From positions 62,001 to 126,000 of the forward strand of contig DIUC01000020.1 of the NCBI GenBank assembly GCA_002435785.1: a stretch of 64,000 bases of DNA, written 5' to 3'. Position 1 is the stretch's first letter. The number at the start of each line of letters is the position of its first letter. Of this stretch, positions 7,888 to 17,500 are shown piece after piece. The stretch comes from Saprospiraceae bacterium UBA6168 (lineage in GTDB: Bacteria; Bacteroidota; Bacteroidia; Chitinophagales; Saprospiraceae). The position numbers were made by a program, and so were the translations under genes. Under the pieces are notes generated by a model that was not told the origin of the DNA, did no database searches, and worked only from the letters and a program-made list of their open reading frames with translations.

Positions 7888-9333
7888 TCAACTCCTTTTC
7901 AATCCGGCGGCAAAACCCAGCAAATCGGCTTCTTGGAATTTACCTGCCATGAGCTGCACACCCACCGGCAACCCGCATGGATGCTGGCCTATCGGCAATG
8001 CGATGGCTGGCATTCCCACCATGTTGGCTTGTACGGTAAAGATGTCGGCAAGGTACATCGCCACGGGGTCATCGGCCATCCCCCCGATGTTCCAAGCGGG
8101 GGTCGGTGAGGAGGGCATCAAAATAAAATTAAAATTTTGTAAAATCTCCTCCGTGCGCTCCAAAATCAGCCGCCGAACCTGCTGCGCCTTGGCATAATAG
8201 GCATCGTAATACCCCGCACTGAGCACGAAAGTACCCAGCATGATTCGCCTTTTCACCTCCGTGCCGAACCCCTCCGTCCTCGATTTTTTATAGACCTCGT
8301 GGATGTCCCTTGCACCTGTTGTCCGGTGGCCAAAGCGTATGCCGTCGTATCGGCTCAGGTTGCTCGAAGCTTCGGCAGTGGTCAACACATAGTAGGCCGG
8401 GATGATGAAATCGAGGTAGTCAAAGCTCACTGGCTCGACGGTGTGGCCCTCGCTCCGCAATTTTTCGATGAAGTCAAAAGTGAGTTTTTTCACCCCTTCA
8501 TCCATGCCGGGGTGGTCGAGCGCCGCATCGAAATAGGCGACTTTCGCAGTCTTTTCAAAATGAAAATTGGAATAAACTTCCACAGGCCGCTCGCTGCACG
8601 TGGCATCGTACTCATCTGGCCCGGCCATTACTTCCAGCAAGGCGGCCACGTCTTCCACCTCATTTGCCAAAATGCCAATCTGGTCGAAGCTGGAGGCATA
8701 CGCCAGCAGCCCGTGCCTCGAAATCCGACCATAGGTCGGCTTGAAGCCCACCACGCCGCAGAATGCCGCTGGCTGTCGCACCGAGCCGCCTGTGTCGCTG
8801 CCGATGGAGGCCAGGCAAGTACCTCCCTGCACCGACACCGCCGATGCGCCGCTGCTACCGCCCGGCACCTTCGTGGGGTCGTCGGCATTGCGGGTGGGGC
8901 CGTAGCAGGAGGTCTCGTTGGTGCTCCCCATGGCAAATTCGTCGCAGTTCACCCGCCCGATGATGATGGCATCCTCGGCCAGCAGCCGCTCCACCGCCGT
9001 GGCGGAGTATAGCGACTTGAAGCCTTTCAAAATCTTCGAGCCAGCCGTGACCTCGTGTCCGGCATAGCAAAGCACGTCTTTGAGGGAAATGACGGCTCCG
9101 AAGAGCTTGCCTAAGCCTCCCCCATCCCCTCCGAAGGAGGGGCGATTGGCCCGGAATTTTTCATCCAACTCCTTTGCTCGCTGTCGGGCTTCTTCTTCGT
9201 AAACTTCGATGTAAATATTAAGGTGACGGGTAGCCTCGATGCGTTCGAGGTATTGCTCGACGAGGGCGGCGCAGGTGGTTTGGGCTTGGGAAATAGCGGC
9301 TTGTGTCACCGTGAGGGATGTGTATGTGGACAT
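7888..9333 (-). CDS. gatA: Asp-tRNA(Asn)/Glu-tRNA(Gln) amidotransferase subunit A
   Basis: This 481-residue amidase subunit releases ammonia from glutamine to convert mischarged Glu-tRNA(Gln) or Asp-tRNA(Asn). The amidase-signature triad is visible: the Lys in VISLKDVL (about residue 79), the cis-Ser in GGSSGASAVSV, and the nucleophile Ser in GSDTGGSVRQPA. It is followed by GFKPTYGRISRHGL, diagnostic for GatA. The start is the ATG at 9333, 28 bp after the pheS stop; the longer in-frame extension is antisense-like and lies inside pheS. It is probably co-transcribed with pheS. gatB and gatC are not in the window. With a single gltX also present, indirect Gln-tRNA or Asn-tRNA synthesis is likely. 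Confidence 0.94.
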   Translation of the reverse strand: MSTYTSLTVTQAAISQAQTTCAALVEQYLERIEATRHLNIYIEVYEEEARQRAKELDEKFRANRPSFGGDGGGLGKLFGAVISLKDVLCYAGHEVTAGSKILKGFKSLYSATAVERLLAEDAIIIGRVNCDEFAMGSTNETSCYGPTRNADDPTKVPGGSSGASAVSVQGGTCLASIGSDTGGSVRQPAAFCGVVGFKPTYGRISRHGLLAYASSFDQIGILANEVEDVAALLEVMAGPDEYDATCSERPVEVYSNFHFEKTAKVAYFDAALDHPGMDEGVKKLTFDFIEKLRSEGHTVEPVSFDYLDFIIPAYYVLTTAEASSNLSRYDGIRFGHRTTGARDIHEVYKKSRTEGFGTEVKRRIMLGTFVLSAGYYDAYYAKAQQVRRLILERTEEILQNFNFILMPSSPTPAWNIGGMADDPVAMYLADIFTVQANMVGMPAIALPIGQHPCGLPVGVQLMAGKFQEADLLGFAAGLKRS

Positions 9334-9361
9334 ATTTTTTGAATGGGTTTCTTTCGGAAAA

Positions 9362-10390
9362 TTAGATGACCGCACTAAACTGCCCCAAAAACCGCACATC
9401 ATTCTCGAAAAACAGCCGAATATCGTGGATGTCGTACAGCCGCATGGCCTGCCGCTCGATGCCCATCCCAAAGGCGTAACCAGAGTATTTCGAGGAGTCA
9501 ATGCCACAGTTTTCCAAAACCTGTGGGTCCACCATGCCGCAGCCGAGTATTTCGAGCCAGCCGGTGCCCTTGCTCAGGCGATAGTTCTTTTCGTTGTCCA
9601 TCCCAATCCACACATCCATTTCGGCGCTCGGCTCGGTGAAGGGGAAGAAACTGGGGCGTAGCCTGATTTTCGGTGTGCCGAACATCTCCTGCGCAAAGTA
9701 CATCAGCGTTTGCTTCAAGTCGGCGAAGCTCACGTTCTCGTCCACGTACAGGCCCTCGATTTGGTGGAACTGCGCATGTGAGCGGGCGCTGATGGTCTCA
9801 TTCCGATAAACCCGGCCCGGTGCGATGATGCGGATGGGCGGTTTTTGCCCCATCATCACCCTCGCCTGCACGGGGCTGGTATGGGTGCGCAGGAGCATTT
9901 CCGTGCTGTTTTGCAAATAAAAAGTATCCTGCATGTCCCGTGCGGGGTGGTCTTCGGGGGTGTTCATGGCCGTGAAATTGTGCCAGTCGTCCTCGATGTC
10001 CGGCCCTTCGGCAATGGCAAAACCCATGCGCTGGAAGATGCCCACGATGCGGTTTAGCGTTGTGGCGATGGGATGGCGACTGCCCAACGGGAGTGGTTCG
10101 CCGGGGCGAGTGAGGTCGAGCAGGTCGAGGTCTATATCGCTGCTGGCCGATTCGAGCGCCTCTTGCAGCTCCGCAAATTTGCGCTCGGAGGCGTCCTTCG
10201 CCTCGTTCACGAGCTGGCCGTATTCTTTTTTCTGTTCGTTCGGAACATTCCTAATTTCGCCCATCAACGGCTTGATGACGTTCTTTGAGCCGATGTACTG
10301 GATGCGGAACTGCTCCAGTTCGTCCTTCGTCGTTGGGTTGGCAGCCGCTATTTCTTCGATGAGGCGTTTTACATTTGCAAATGAATCCAT
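9362..10390 (-). CDS. pheS: Phenylalanyl-tRNA synthetase alpha subunit
   Basis: This 342-residue catalytic subunit of the (alpha-beta)2 synthetase charges tRNA(Phe). An N-terminal coiled-coil tRNA-binding region (about 1-90) precedes the class II core. Motif 2 appears as APGRVYRNETISARSHAQFH (about 195-215), and motif 3 as YAFGMGIERQAMRLY near the C-terminus. FPFTEPSAEMDVW is the phenylalanine-pocket segment. Length and motifs are standard. gatA follows 28 bp downstream, making a two-gene translation operon. A word-repeat tract (10400-10432) begins 9 bp upstream of the ATG, and a candidate -7 box lies 92 bp upstream. Confidence 0.96.
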   Translation of the reverse strand: MDSFANVKRLIEEIAAANPTTKDELEQFRIQYIGSKNVIKPLMGEIRNVPNEQKKEYGQLVNEAKDASERKFAELQEALESASSDIDLDLLDLTRPGEPLPLGSRHPIATTLNRIVGIFQRMGFAIAEGPDIEDDWHNFTAMNTPEDHPARDMQDTFYLQNSTEMLLRTHTSPVQARVMMGQKPPIRIIAPGRVYRNETISARSHAQFHQIEGLYVDENVSFADLKQTLMYFAQEMFGTPKIRLRPSFFPFTEPSAEMDVWIGMDNEKNYRLSKGTGWLEILGCGMVDPQVLENCGIDSSKYSGYAFGMGIERQAMRLYDIHDIRLFFENDVRFLGQFSAVI

Positions 10391-10399
10391 GCTGGAAAA

Positions 10400-10580
10400 G
10401 GATTGGAGGATTGAAGGCGAGAAGGATTGAAGTTGGGCTTCGGAAACTTCTCTACTTTATTTACCTCGAAAAATGAGGGGGCAAAGGTAATATTCTATTG
10501 TGGTAAAAATCCTAATAGGTTCCCTTTCGTTCCCGCTTCTTCAATCCTTCAAAAATTCAATCCTTCAATCCTTTCAAAGG
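10400..10580. repeat. Inverted word-repeat locus (GGATTGAAG / CTTCAATCC)
   Basis: The left arm at 10400-10432 has three imperfect copies of GGATTG(A/G)AG. The right arm at 10536-10580 has at least three copies of the inverse, TTCAATCCTT. Together they could pair into an imperfect hairpin around a loop of about 100 nt that contains the pheS -7 box. It fills the gap between divergent pheS and the O-antigen-ligase-like gene. Confidence 0.75.
10482..10489 (-). promoter_or_regulatory. Candidate -7 box for pheS-gatA
   Basis: On the minus strand this reads TACCTTTG, matching TAnnTTTG. The same octamer occurs upstream of prfC (37796-37803) and of the secreted protease gene (29881-29888). No convincing -33 TTG is seen at the expected distance. 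Transcription from here would pass through the word-repeat tract at 10400-10432. Confidence 0.45.
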
Positions 10581-11905
10581 TGCAGACCATCCTGCAATCA
10601 TACAAGGCGCAATCCATCATTTTCCTGTTCATCTACTTGGTGAGCATGGTACTTTCTGCGGAAGCTGTGCTGTCCATTTCGATGATTGCGCTGGTGGTGC
10701 TGGCCGTTTTCCAACTAAAAATTGACGGGCCAAAAATCAAAATCACGCTGCGGGACACCCTTCGGGAAAATTTTGAAAAATACCGCCGCTACACGCCGTG
10801 GCTGGCCGTTTCCATCCCGTTTTTGCTGGTGCTGTTTTCATGGCCGTGGTCGAGCGACCTCGGCTACACGCTGGAGCGGCTGCGCATCAAGCTGCCGTTC
10901 TTGGTGCTGCCCTTCGCCTTCGCCTCCATGCCCGCATTGCGCAAGCGGGAGGTTTTTACCATCCTGTACTTTCTGCTGGTGACGATGTCCATCATCAGCG
11001 TGTACGTGCTGCTCAATTTCATCGCCAACTTCGACGCCGAGATGGCCAACCTCGGACGGGGCGGCCACCTCACCACGCCCAGCAACCACATCCGGTTCAG
11101 CCTGATGCTGGCGCTGACCATCCTCGGCGGCGGTGCGCTCTGGGCGGAGGGTTTTTCCCTGAAACCAACCCCCTCCCAAGTTTCCACGCATTCCCCAATC
11201 CCCAATCCGCAATCCGCAATCCGCAATCCCCTCGTCGTCGGTCTGACGCTGTTCCTATTCGCCTTCATCCATGTGCTGTCGGTGCGGAGTGGCCTGATGT
11301 CGCTTTATTTGGCGCTGATGGTGCTCGGCGCTTGGTTTGTTTTTGTAAAAAAACGCTACCTGCTCGGCTTGGCGGGCATCGCCGCAGTGGTGGCGCTTCC
11401 TATGGTGGCCTATTTCACCGTGCCCAGTTTCCAGGCCAAAGTGAATTACGCCCGTTGGGACTACCTCCAGTTCCAGCAAGGCATCGGCGCCGACTACCCC
11501 GACGCCGAGCGCTTCACCTCCGTGCTCATTGGCCTCGACATCGGGCGGGAACGCCCCATCTTCGGAATCGGCGCTGGCGACCTCGACCGTGCTGTTAAGG
11601 AAAAATATGCTTCGAAAGCCTACGGCAACTACCAGCTTCGTATGCCGCATAACCAGTTCGTGACCATCTTCGCTGGCACGGGGCTGGTGGGGCTTGCGCT
11701 GTTTCTGGTGGGGTTTTTTCTGCCACTGATTTATCAAAAAAACTGGCGAAACCCGCTGTTCTTGGCGCTACACGCCGTCATTTTCTCTTCTTTTTTCGTG
11801 GAAAATACGATTGAGAACAATTTCGGGGTGTCGCTATACTTGTTCTTTTTGCTGGTGGGTTTGAAGTATTTGTCACATAACCAACCTGAAAGGTCATTTA
11901 GATAG
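10580..11905 (+). CDS. O-antigen ligase (Wzy/WaaL-like) family membrane protein
   Basis: This is a polytopic membrane protein of about 441 residues with some 10-12 hydrophobic helices. It has the large periplasmic loop typical of the family, including the region ERPIFGIGAGDLDRAV and the conserved MPHNQFVTIFAGTGLVGL (His near the end of the loop). Such proteins polymerise or transfer glycans onto lipid carriers or lipid A. The frame is open from 10427, but that part runs through the inverted word repeat. The GTG at 10580, just before TM1, is therefore the better start, though unproven. A second word tract, with an in-frame CAATCCG iteration encoding Pro/Asn/Ser/Ala-rich sequence, lies at 11191-11231 in a loop. 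Confidence 0.75.
   Translation: MQTILQSYKAQSIIFLFIYLVSMVLSAEAVLSISMIALVVLAVFQLKIDGPKIKITLRDTLRENFEKYRRYTPWLAVSIPFLLVLFSWPWSSDLGYTLERLRIKLPFLVLPFAFASMPALRKREVFTILYFLLVTMSIISVYVLLNFIANFDAEMANLGRGGHLTTPSNHIRFSLMLALTILGGGALWAEGFSLKPTPSQVSTHSPIPNPQSAIRNPLVVGLTLFLFAFIHVLSVRSGLMSLYLALMVLGAWFVFVKKRYLLGLAGIAAVVALPMVAYFTVPSFQAKVNYARWDYLQFQQGIGADYPDAERFTSVLIGLDIGRERPIFGIGAGDLDRAVKEKYASKAYGNYQLRMPHNQFVTIFAGTGLVGLALFLVGFFLPLIYQKNWRNPLFLALHAVIFSSFFVENTIENNFGVSLYLFFLLVGLKYLSHNQPERSFR
11191..11231 (+). repeat. Word-repeat tract (CAATCCG) inside coding sequence
   Basis: There are about five tandem copies of a 7-nt word (CCAATCC then CGCAATC iterations), in frame within the O-antigen-ligase-like gene. It encodes the low-complexity peptide HSPIPNPQSAIRNP. 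No inverted partner lies nearby. The style is the same as that of the intergenic tracts elsewhere in the window. Confidence 0.75.
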
Positions 11906-11915
11906 GTTGCTTTTT

Positions 11916-12100
11916 CATACAGCCTCCTGCAATGTTCAAACGAGCGGCTGCGAAGTTCATACAGTCTCCTGCATTGTTCAAACGAGCGGCTGCAAAGTTC
12001 ATACAGCCTCCTGCATTGTTCAAACGAGCGGCTGCGAAGTTCATACAGCCTCCTGCATTGTTCAAACGAACGGCTGCAAAGTTCATACAGCCTCCTGCGC
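11916..12100. repeat. Tandem 42-bp repeat, four copies plus a partial fifth
   Basis: Copies start at 11916, 11958, 12000, 12042 and 12084 (partial), differing by one to three bases. Copies 1 and 3 share a G, and copies 2 and 4 an A, at the same site (GCTGC-G/A-AAG), suggesting duplication of an 84-bp unit. The period is a multiple of three and several frames stay open, but no start context or known family supports translation. It lies between the O-antigen-ligase-like gene and the GT-C/TPR gene. Confidence 0.92.
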
Positions 12101-12140
12101 AGGCAACTCAACAAAATTCTAAATCTAAACGTACCCTTTC

Positions 12141-12148
12141 TAATTTTG
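12141..12148 (+). promoter_or_regulatory. Candidate -7 box of the GT-C/TPR gene
   Basis: TAATTTTG matches TAnnTTTG and lies 23 bp before the ATG, implying a short leader of about 15-20 nt. No clear -33 element was seen. Confidence 0.45.
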
Positions 12149-12171
12149 CCCCAAACCGTAAACCGTAGATT

Positions 12172-14256
12172 ATGTCAAAACGCAAACCCACCGCACCCAA
12201 GCCACCCGCACCCGCCCTCGTGTCGGCCAGCAATTTCAAGCGAAATGCCAGCATCGGCCTCTTCCTGCTCGGTGCGCTGCTGTACGCCAACACCCTGTTC
12301 TTCGACTACGCCGTGGACGATGCCATCGTCATCTACGACAACGAGTTCACCTGCAAGGGCACGGCGGGCTTCGGCGGGTTGCTGAAATACGATACGTTCC
12401 GGGGCTTTTTCAAGGTGGAGGGTAAGGATAAGCTCGTGTCCGGCGGCCGCTACCGGCCGCTCACGCCGCTGATGTACGCCACGGAGGTGCAGCTTTTCGC
12501 CCCGAAAAAACGGGACTTGGCGGGCCAGCCCGTCAAAGACAAGGACGGCGACACGGTCTATGACCCGAACGAAGACGGCAAGCTGAACGCCGTCAAGTTC
12601 GTCGGGCACCTCGTCAACGTGCTGCTCTACGGCCTGACCGGGGTGCTGCTCTTTTGGTTTTTGCTGAAAATCTTTACGCCCGACGAGCAGGTAAAAGGCT
12701 CGGCGGTGTATCCTTTTGGCGGCTATGTGCCGTTCGTGGCGCTGGCGGCGGCGCTGCTTTTCGTGGTGCATCCGGTGCACACGGAGGTGGTGGCCAACGT
12801 GAAGGGGCGGGACGAAATCGTGAGCCTGCTGGGCAGTTTGGCAGCACTGTACCTATCGCTCAAGGCGTTTTACGAAGAAAAAAATGGCCTGAACGTGGCG
12901 GCGGCGGTCGTGTTCTTTTTGGCACTGCTCTCCAAAGAAAATGCCATCACCTTCGTGGCCATTGTGCCGCTGACCTACTACTTTTTTACGAAGGCAAACA
13001 CGGGTAAAATATTCCAGCAAACACTACCATTTCTGGCAGCGGCGGCGCTTTTCATTGGCATCCGCATTGCCGTTTTGGGCATGGACTTCGGCGGCGAACC
13101 GCCCCGGGAACTGATGAACAACCCCTTCCTCAAACTCGTCGGCAATCAGTACGTTGACTTTAGTTTTGCGGAGAAAACCGCAACCAACTTTTTCACCCTC
13201 GGCAAGTACTTACTGCTGCTCGTGTTCCCACACCCGCTCAGCCACGACTACTATCCCAGGGCCATCGGCATCATGTCTTTCGGCGATTGGCAGGTGATTT
13301 TGGCAGTGTTGGCACACCTCGTGCTGCTCGTTTACGCACTCGTCCGTTTGCCAAAAAAAGACCCCGTGAGCTACGGAATCCTGTTCTACCTGCTCACGTT
13401 GAGCATCGCCTCCAACTTCGTTTTCCCCATCGGCACGAACATGAGCGAGCGCTTCCTCTACATGCCGTCCATCGGCTTCGCAATGGTGGTGGCCACCCTG
13501 CTCTACCGCTTCACGGACCAGACGGGACGGCCAAAACCAGCCGTTTTGATTGGCGGAATCGCCGTGCTGTTGGCTTTTTCGGTGAAAACATTTACCCGGA
13601 ACTTTGCCTGGAAGGACAACTTCGCCCTCTTCACCACCGACATAAAGACCGTACCGAACAGTGCCAAACTGCGCAATGCCACGGGCGGCGAGTTGGTCGC
13701 CCAGTCGCTAAAACCGGAGAATGCCGCCCGCAAGACGGAGATGCTCAACGAGGCCGTCGGCCACCTGAACGAGGCGATGAAAATACACCCCGGCTACAAG
13801 AACCCGCTGCTGATTTTGGGCAATGCCTACAACTATTTGCAGCAGTACGAAGCCAGCGTCAAAGCCTACGAGCAGGCGCTCAAACTCGACCCCAACTACA
13901 CCGAGGCGACCAACAATCTCGCCATCACCTGCCGCCAAGCTGGACAGTTTTTTGGGGAGAAAAAAGGCGACATCCAAATGGCATTCACCTACCTGAACAG
14001 GGCCTACGAACTCAACCCGAACGATTACGAAACACTGCGCCTACTGGGCGTGGCCAATGGCGTGAGCGGCAACGGGCAGCGGGCCGTGGATTTTTTCACC
14101 AAAGCCCTCGAAAAAGAGCCGAACAATGCGGCGGCGTACTACAACTTGGCGAGCGCCTACTACAACATCGGCCAGCCAGAAAAGACAGCGGAAATGATGG
14201 CCAAGGCGAAGGCAATCAACCCGAACATCGAGGCGGAGATGCGGGGCGGGAAGTGA
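12172..14256 (+). CDS. TMTC-like GT-C membrane protein with C-terminal TPR repeats
   Basis: This 694-residue protein has about ten transmembrane helices (residues about 25-470), then 3-4 tetratricopeptide repeats (about 510-690, e.g. NPLLILGNAYNYLQQYEASV and NAAAYYNLASAYYNIGQ). The motif HPVHTEVVANVKGRDEI and the DDAIVIYDN acidic pair in the first extracytoplasmic loop resemble the TMTC/PMT class of GT-C glycosyltransferases, which use lipid-linked sugars to glycosylate proteins. The TPR part could recruit acceptor proteins. Its neighbour is an O-antigen-ligase-like protein, in line with a surface-glycan role. Whether it is catalytically active cannot be judged from sequence alone. Confidence 0.75.
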   Translation: MSKRKPTAPKPPAPALVSASNFKRNASIGLFLLGALLYANTLFFDYAVDDAIVIYDNEFTCKGTAGFGGLLKYDTFRGFFKVEGKDKLVSGGRYRPLTPLMYATEVQLFAPKKRDLAGQPVKDKDGDTVYDPNEDGKLNAVKFVGHLVNVLLYGLTGVLLFWFLLKIFTPDEQVKGSAVYPFGGYVPFVALAAALLFVVHPVHTEVVANVKGRDEIVSLLGSLAALYLSLKAFYEEKNGLNVAAAVVFFLALLSKENAITFVAIVPLTYYFFTKANTGKIFQQTLPFLAAAALFIGIRIAVLGMDFGGEPPRELMNNPFLKLVGNQYVDFSFAEKTATNFFTLGKYLLLLVFPHPLSHDYYPRAIGIMSFGDWQVILAVLAHLVLLVYALVRLPKKDPVSYGILFYLLTLSIASNFVFPIGTNMSERFLYMPSIGFAMVVATLLYRFTDQTGRPKPAVLIGGIAVLLAFSVKTFTRNFAWKDNFALFTTDIKTVPNSAKLRNATGGELVAQSLKPENAARKTEMLNEAVGHLNEAMKIHPGYKNPLLILGNAYNYLQQYEASVKAYEQALKLDPNYTEATNNLAITCRQAGQFFGEKKGDIQMAFTYLNRAYELNPNDYETLRLLGVANGVSGNGQRAVDFFTKALEKEPNNAAAYYNLASAYYNIGQPEKTAEMMAKAKAINPNIEAEMRGGK

Positions 14257-14259
14257 TAT

Positions 14260-14296
14260 TTATGCAGATTTAAAATTCTATTTTAAATCTGCATAA
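14260..14296 (+). terminator. Hairpin after the GT-C/TPR gene
   Basis: A perfect 17-bp inverted repeat (14260-14276 and 14280-14296) with a 3-nt loop, AT-rich, lies 3 bp past the stop codon. It lacks a long T run, so it may act as a weak terminator or an mRNA 3' stabiliser. Confidence 0.65.
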
Positions 14297-14532
14297 AACG
14301 TCTATCCATGATAGCATCAAATGATACTATCAAGGTATCGCTTGCGGCGTTTACGACCACACAATTGTCAATTTCATCTACTCCCGCAACTAACCATGCA
14401 GCCCAAGCGTTTGAGGGTGGTCTTTTTATGCTTAGTTTTACCAAAAGCATGGAGAGGATTTTGTAGTAAAGTACCTCCTCCCTCCAATTCCGAAAATCCG
14501 TTGAAACCATAAACCATCAATACTGTGTGCCC

Positions 14533-17500
14533 ATGTCTTACAAGGATAACTATCAACTGCTGATTGAAAAACTCGACCAGTTCATCCGCAAGTTCTACGT
14601 GAACCAGCTCATCCGGGGCGGCCTTTACAGCTTGGCACTGCTGCTGCTGTTGTTCCTCGGGCTGAACTTTCTGGAGTACCATTTCTACTTCAAGCCAGCC
14701 ACTCGGGAGGCGCTGTTCTTCTCTTTCGTTGGCATTTCCACGGTGGCTTTGTTCACTTGGGTGGCGCTGCCGTTGCTGCGTTACTTCCGGCTGGGCAGCG
14801 TGATTTCTCACGAAAAAGCGGCAGGCATCATTGGCGACCATTTTGCCGACGTAAAAGACAAACTGCTGAACATCTTGCAGTTGCGCACGCAGGCAGACAG
14901 TAATTCGACCAGCCGGGACCTGATTTTGGCGAGCATCAACCAGAAGTCAGAGGAAGTGAAGCCCGTGCCGTTCCAACGTGCCATTGACCTCACCCAAAAC
15001 CGCAAATACCTGAAATACACGCTGCCGCCGCTGCTCCTGCTCATCATCCTGTTGTTTGCAGCGCCGAGCCTCATCACGGACAGCACCGGGCGCTTGCTCA
15101 GCTACAACAAGGAGTTTGAAAAACCAGCGCCGTTCCGTTTCCTCGTGAACGAGGACAGCCTCAGCGTGGTGCAGTTCGGCGAGTTTCCCCTCACGGTAAA
15201 AGTGGAGGGCGATGCACTGCCCAACGAAGCATTCATTGACATTGACAATATCCAATACCGCCTCACGAAGGAAAGCAACAACACCTTTAGCTACCGCTTC
15301 AGCAACGTGGCCAAGGATACCAAGTTCCGCTTCCTTTCCGGTGCCATCGAGTCGAAGGGCTATACACTCAATGTGCTCGAAAAGCCAAACATCATCGGCT
15401 TCGAGGTGAAGCTTGACTACCCGGCCTACACGGGCCGCTCCGATGAGGAACTGAAAAGTACGGGCGACCTCGTGGTACCCGCAGGCACCAATATTGACTG
15501 GATTTTCAACTCTCAATACACCGACAACATTTCTATCCGCTTCGCAAATGCTGTGCAAACGGTGGACACCAAGCGTTTCTCCGACGAGCTTTTCACCTTT
15601 AAAAAAAGGGTGCTCAAGGATGAAATCTACCGGCTGTATGTGTCCAACAAGGATTTGCCAAACGCCGATTCAGTAACGTACTCCATCACGGTCGTACCTG
15701 ATTTGTACCCAGTCATCAAGGCGGAAAAATTCGAGGACAGCACGAACGCCAAGGTGCTCTACTTCGTCGGCGAAGCCACCGACGACTACGGTCTGCTCGG
15801 CCTGTCTTTCAACTACCGCATCAAGCACGACAGCCGGGAAGGCGAGCTGAAAACCCTCAAACTACAAAAAACGGAAGGCAAGAGCACGGTTTACCGCCAC
15901 GTCTTCGACCTGAACCAACTCGCCCTAAAGCCCGGCGACGAAGTCACCTACTACTTCGAGGTGTTCGACAACGATGGCGTGAACGGCAGCAAGTCCAGCC
16001 GGACCAATATCATGGTCTATGCCATGCCAACGGTGGAAGAGTTTGAAAAAATGCAGGAGAAGAATAGCGAGGACATCAAGGACAAGTTGGAGAAGGCCAT
16101 CAAGGAGAGCAAAAAGGTCCAGGAGGAAATCAACAAGCTCCGGGACAAGGTGCTGCAACAGAAAGACCTTGATTGGCAAACCAAAAAGGAGCTGGAAAAA
16201 CTCATGGAGCGGCAAAAGGAGCTGCAAAAGCAGATTGACGAGGCCAAGGAAAAATTCAAGGAAAACCTCGAAAACCAAGAGCAGTTCGAACAGCCCAACG
16301 AGGAGATGAAGGAGAAACAGGAGCAAATGGAGAAGCTCATGGAGGAGACGATGGACGACGACATGAAGGAACTGATGCAAAAAATCGAGGAGCTGATGCA
16401 AGAATTGCAGAAGGACCAGGCATTGGAGAAAATGGAGGAAATGAAGAGCAAGCAAGAGCAGAAGGAAAAGAACATGGACCGGATGCTCGAACTCTACAAG
16501 CAGTTGGAGTTTGAATACGAAATGAAGAAAACCATTGACAAGCTGAACGAACTGGCCGAAGAACAAGAAAAACTGAGCGAAGAGACCGAAAAGGCAGACC
16601 AGAACGACCAGCAACAATCCAAGGAAGAGCAGAAAAAGGAGCAGGAAGACTTGGAAAAGAAGCAGGAAGAACTCAACAAAAAGATGGAGGACATCTCCAA
16701 GAAAATGGAAGAACTCAAAAAGAAGAACGAGGAACTCCAGAATAAAAAAGACTTCGACCAGAAAAAAGAAGAACAAGAGAGCATCAAGCAAGACCAAAAG
16801 GACAGCAAGCAGAGCATACAGCAGCAGCAAAACCAAAAGGCTGGCCGTAAGCAAAAAAGCGCTTCCAAAAAGATGAAGGAAATGGCAGAAAGCATGGCTG
16901 CGAGCATGCAGGGCCAAGAGATGGAGCAAATGGAGATGGACATGAAGGCCCTCCGCCAACTGCTCGAAAACATCGTCACCCTCTCCTTTGAGCAAGAGGA
17001 CGTGATGAACAAGTTCCAGCCCGTCGAAATCAACACACCGCGCTACGTCGGCCTGACACAGCAGCAGAAGAAAATCCAAGACGACTTCAAGGTCGTGGAG
17101 GACAGCCTCTACGCATTGGCCAAGCGGGTGGCGCAGATGGAAACCTTCATCACCGACAAGGTCGGCGAAATCAAGGACAACATGCGCAAGAGCCTCAACA
17201 ACCTGGAGGAGCGCCAAAAGCCCCAAGCAGCCGAGCAACAACAGCGGGGCATGAAAAACCTCAATGACCTCGGACTCATGCTCAGCGAGGTCATGCAGCA
17301 GATGCAGATGCAGATGGCGAGCGGAATGCCCGGTAGCCAGCAGTGCAGCAAACCCGGTGGCAGTCAGGGCAAGGACGGAAAGGAGCCTAAAGACCAACCA
17401 GCCTCCGAAGGCCAAAAGGAACTGAACGAGGGCATGAAAAAAATGGGCAAGGGCAAGGAAGGAGGCAAGGGTGGAGAAGGAGGACAGGACGGCGAGAATC

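Noticed and set aside
7682..7891. Short minus-strand frame between the transglycosylase gene and gatA
   Set aside because: It spans the predicted promoter of the transglycosylase gene and has no coding character.
11916..12100. CRISPR-like array
   Set aside because: The copies are contiguous with no unique spacers, and no cas gene is near, so it is a plain tandem repeat.
11932..12168. Repeat protein encoded by the 42-bp repeats
   Set aside because: Several frames on both strands are equally open because the period is a multiple of three. No start signal or promoter favours any of them.
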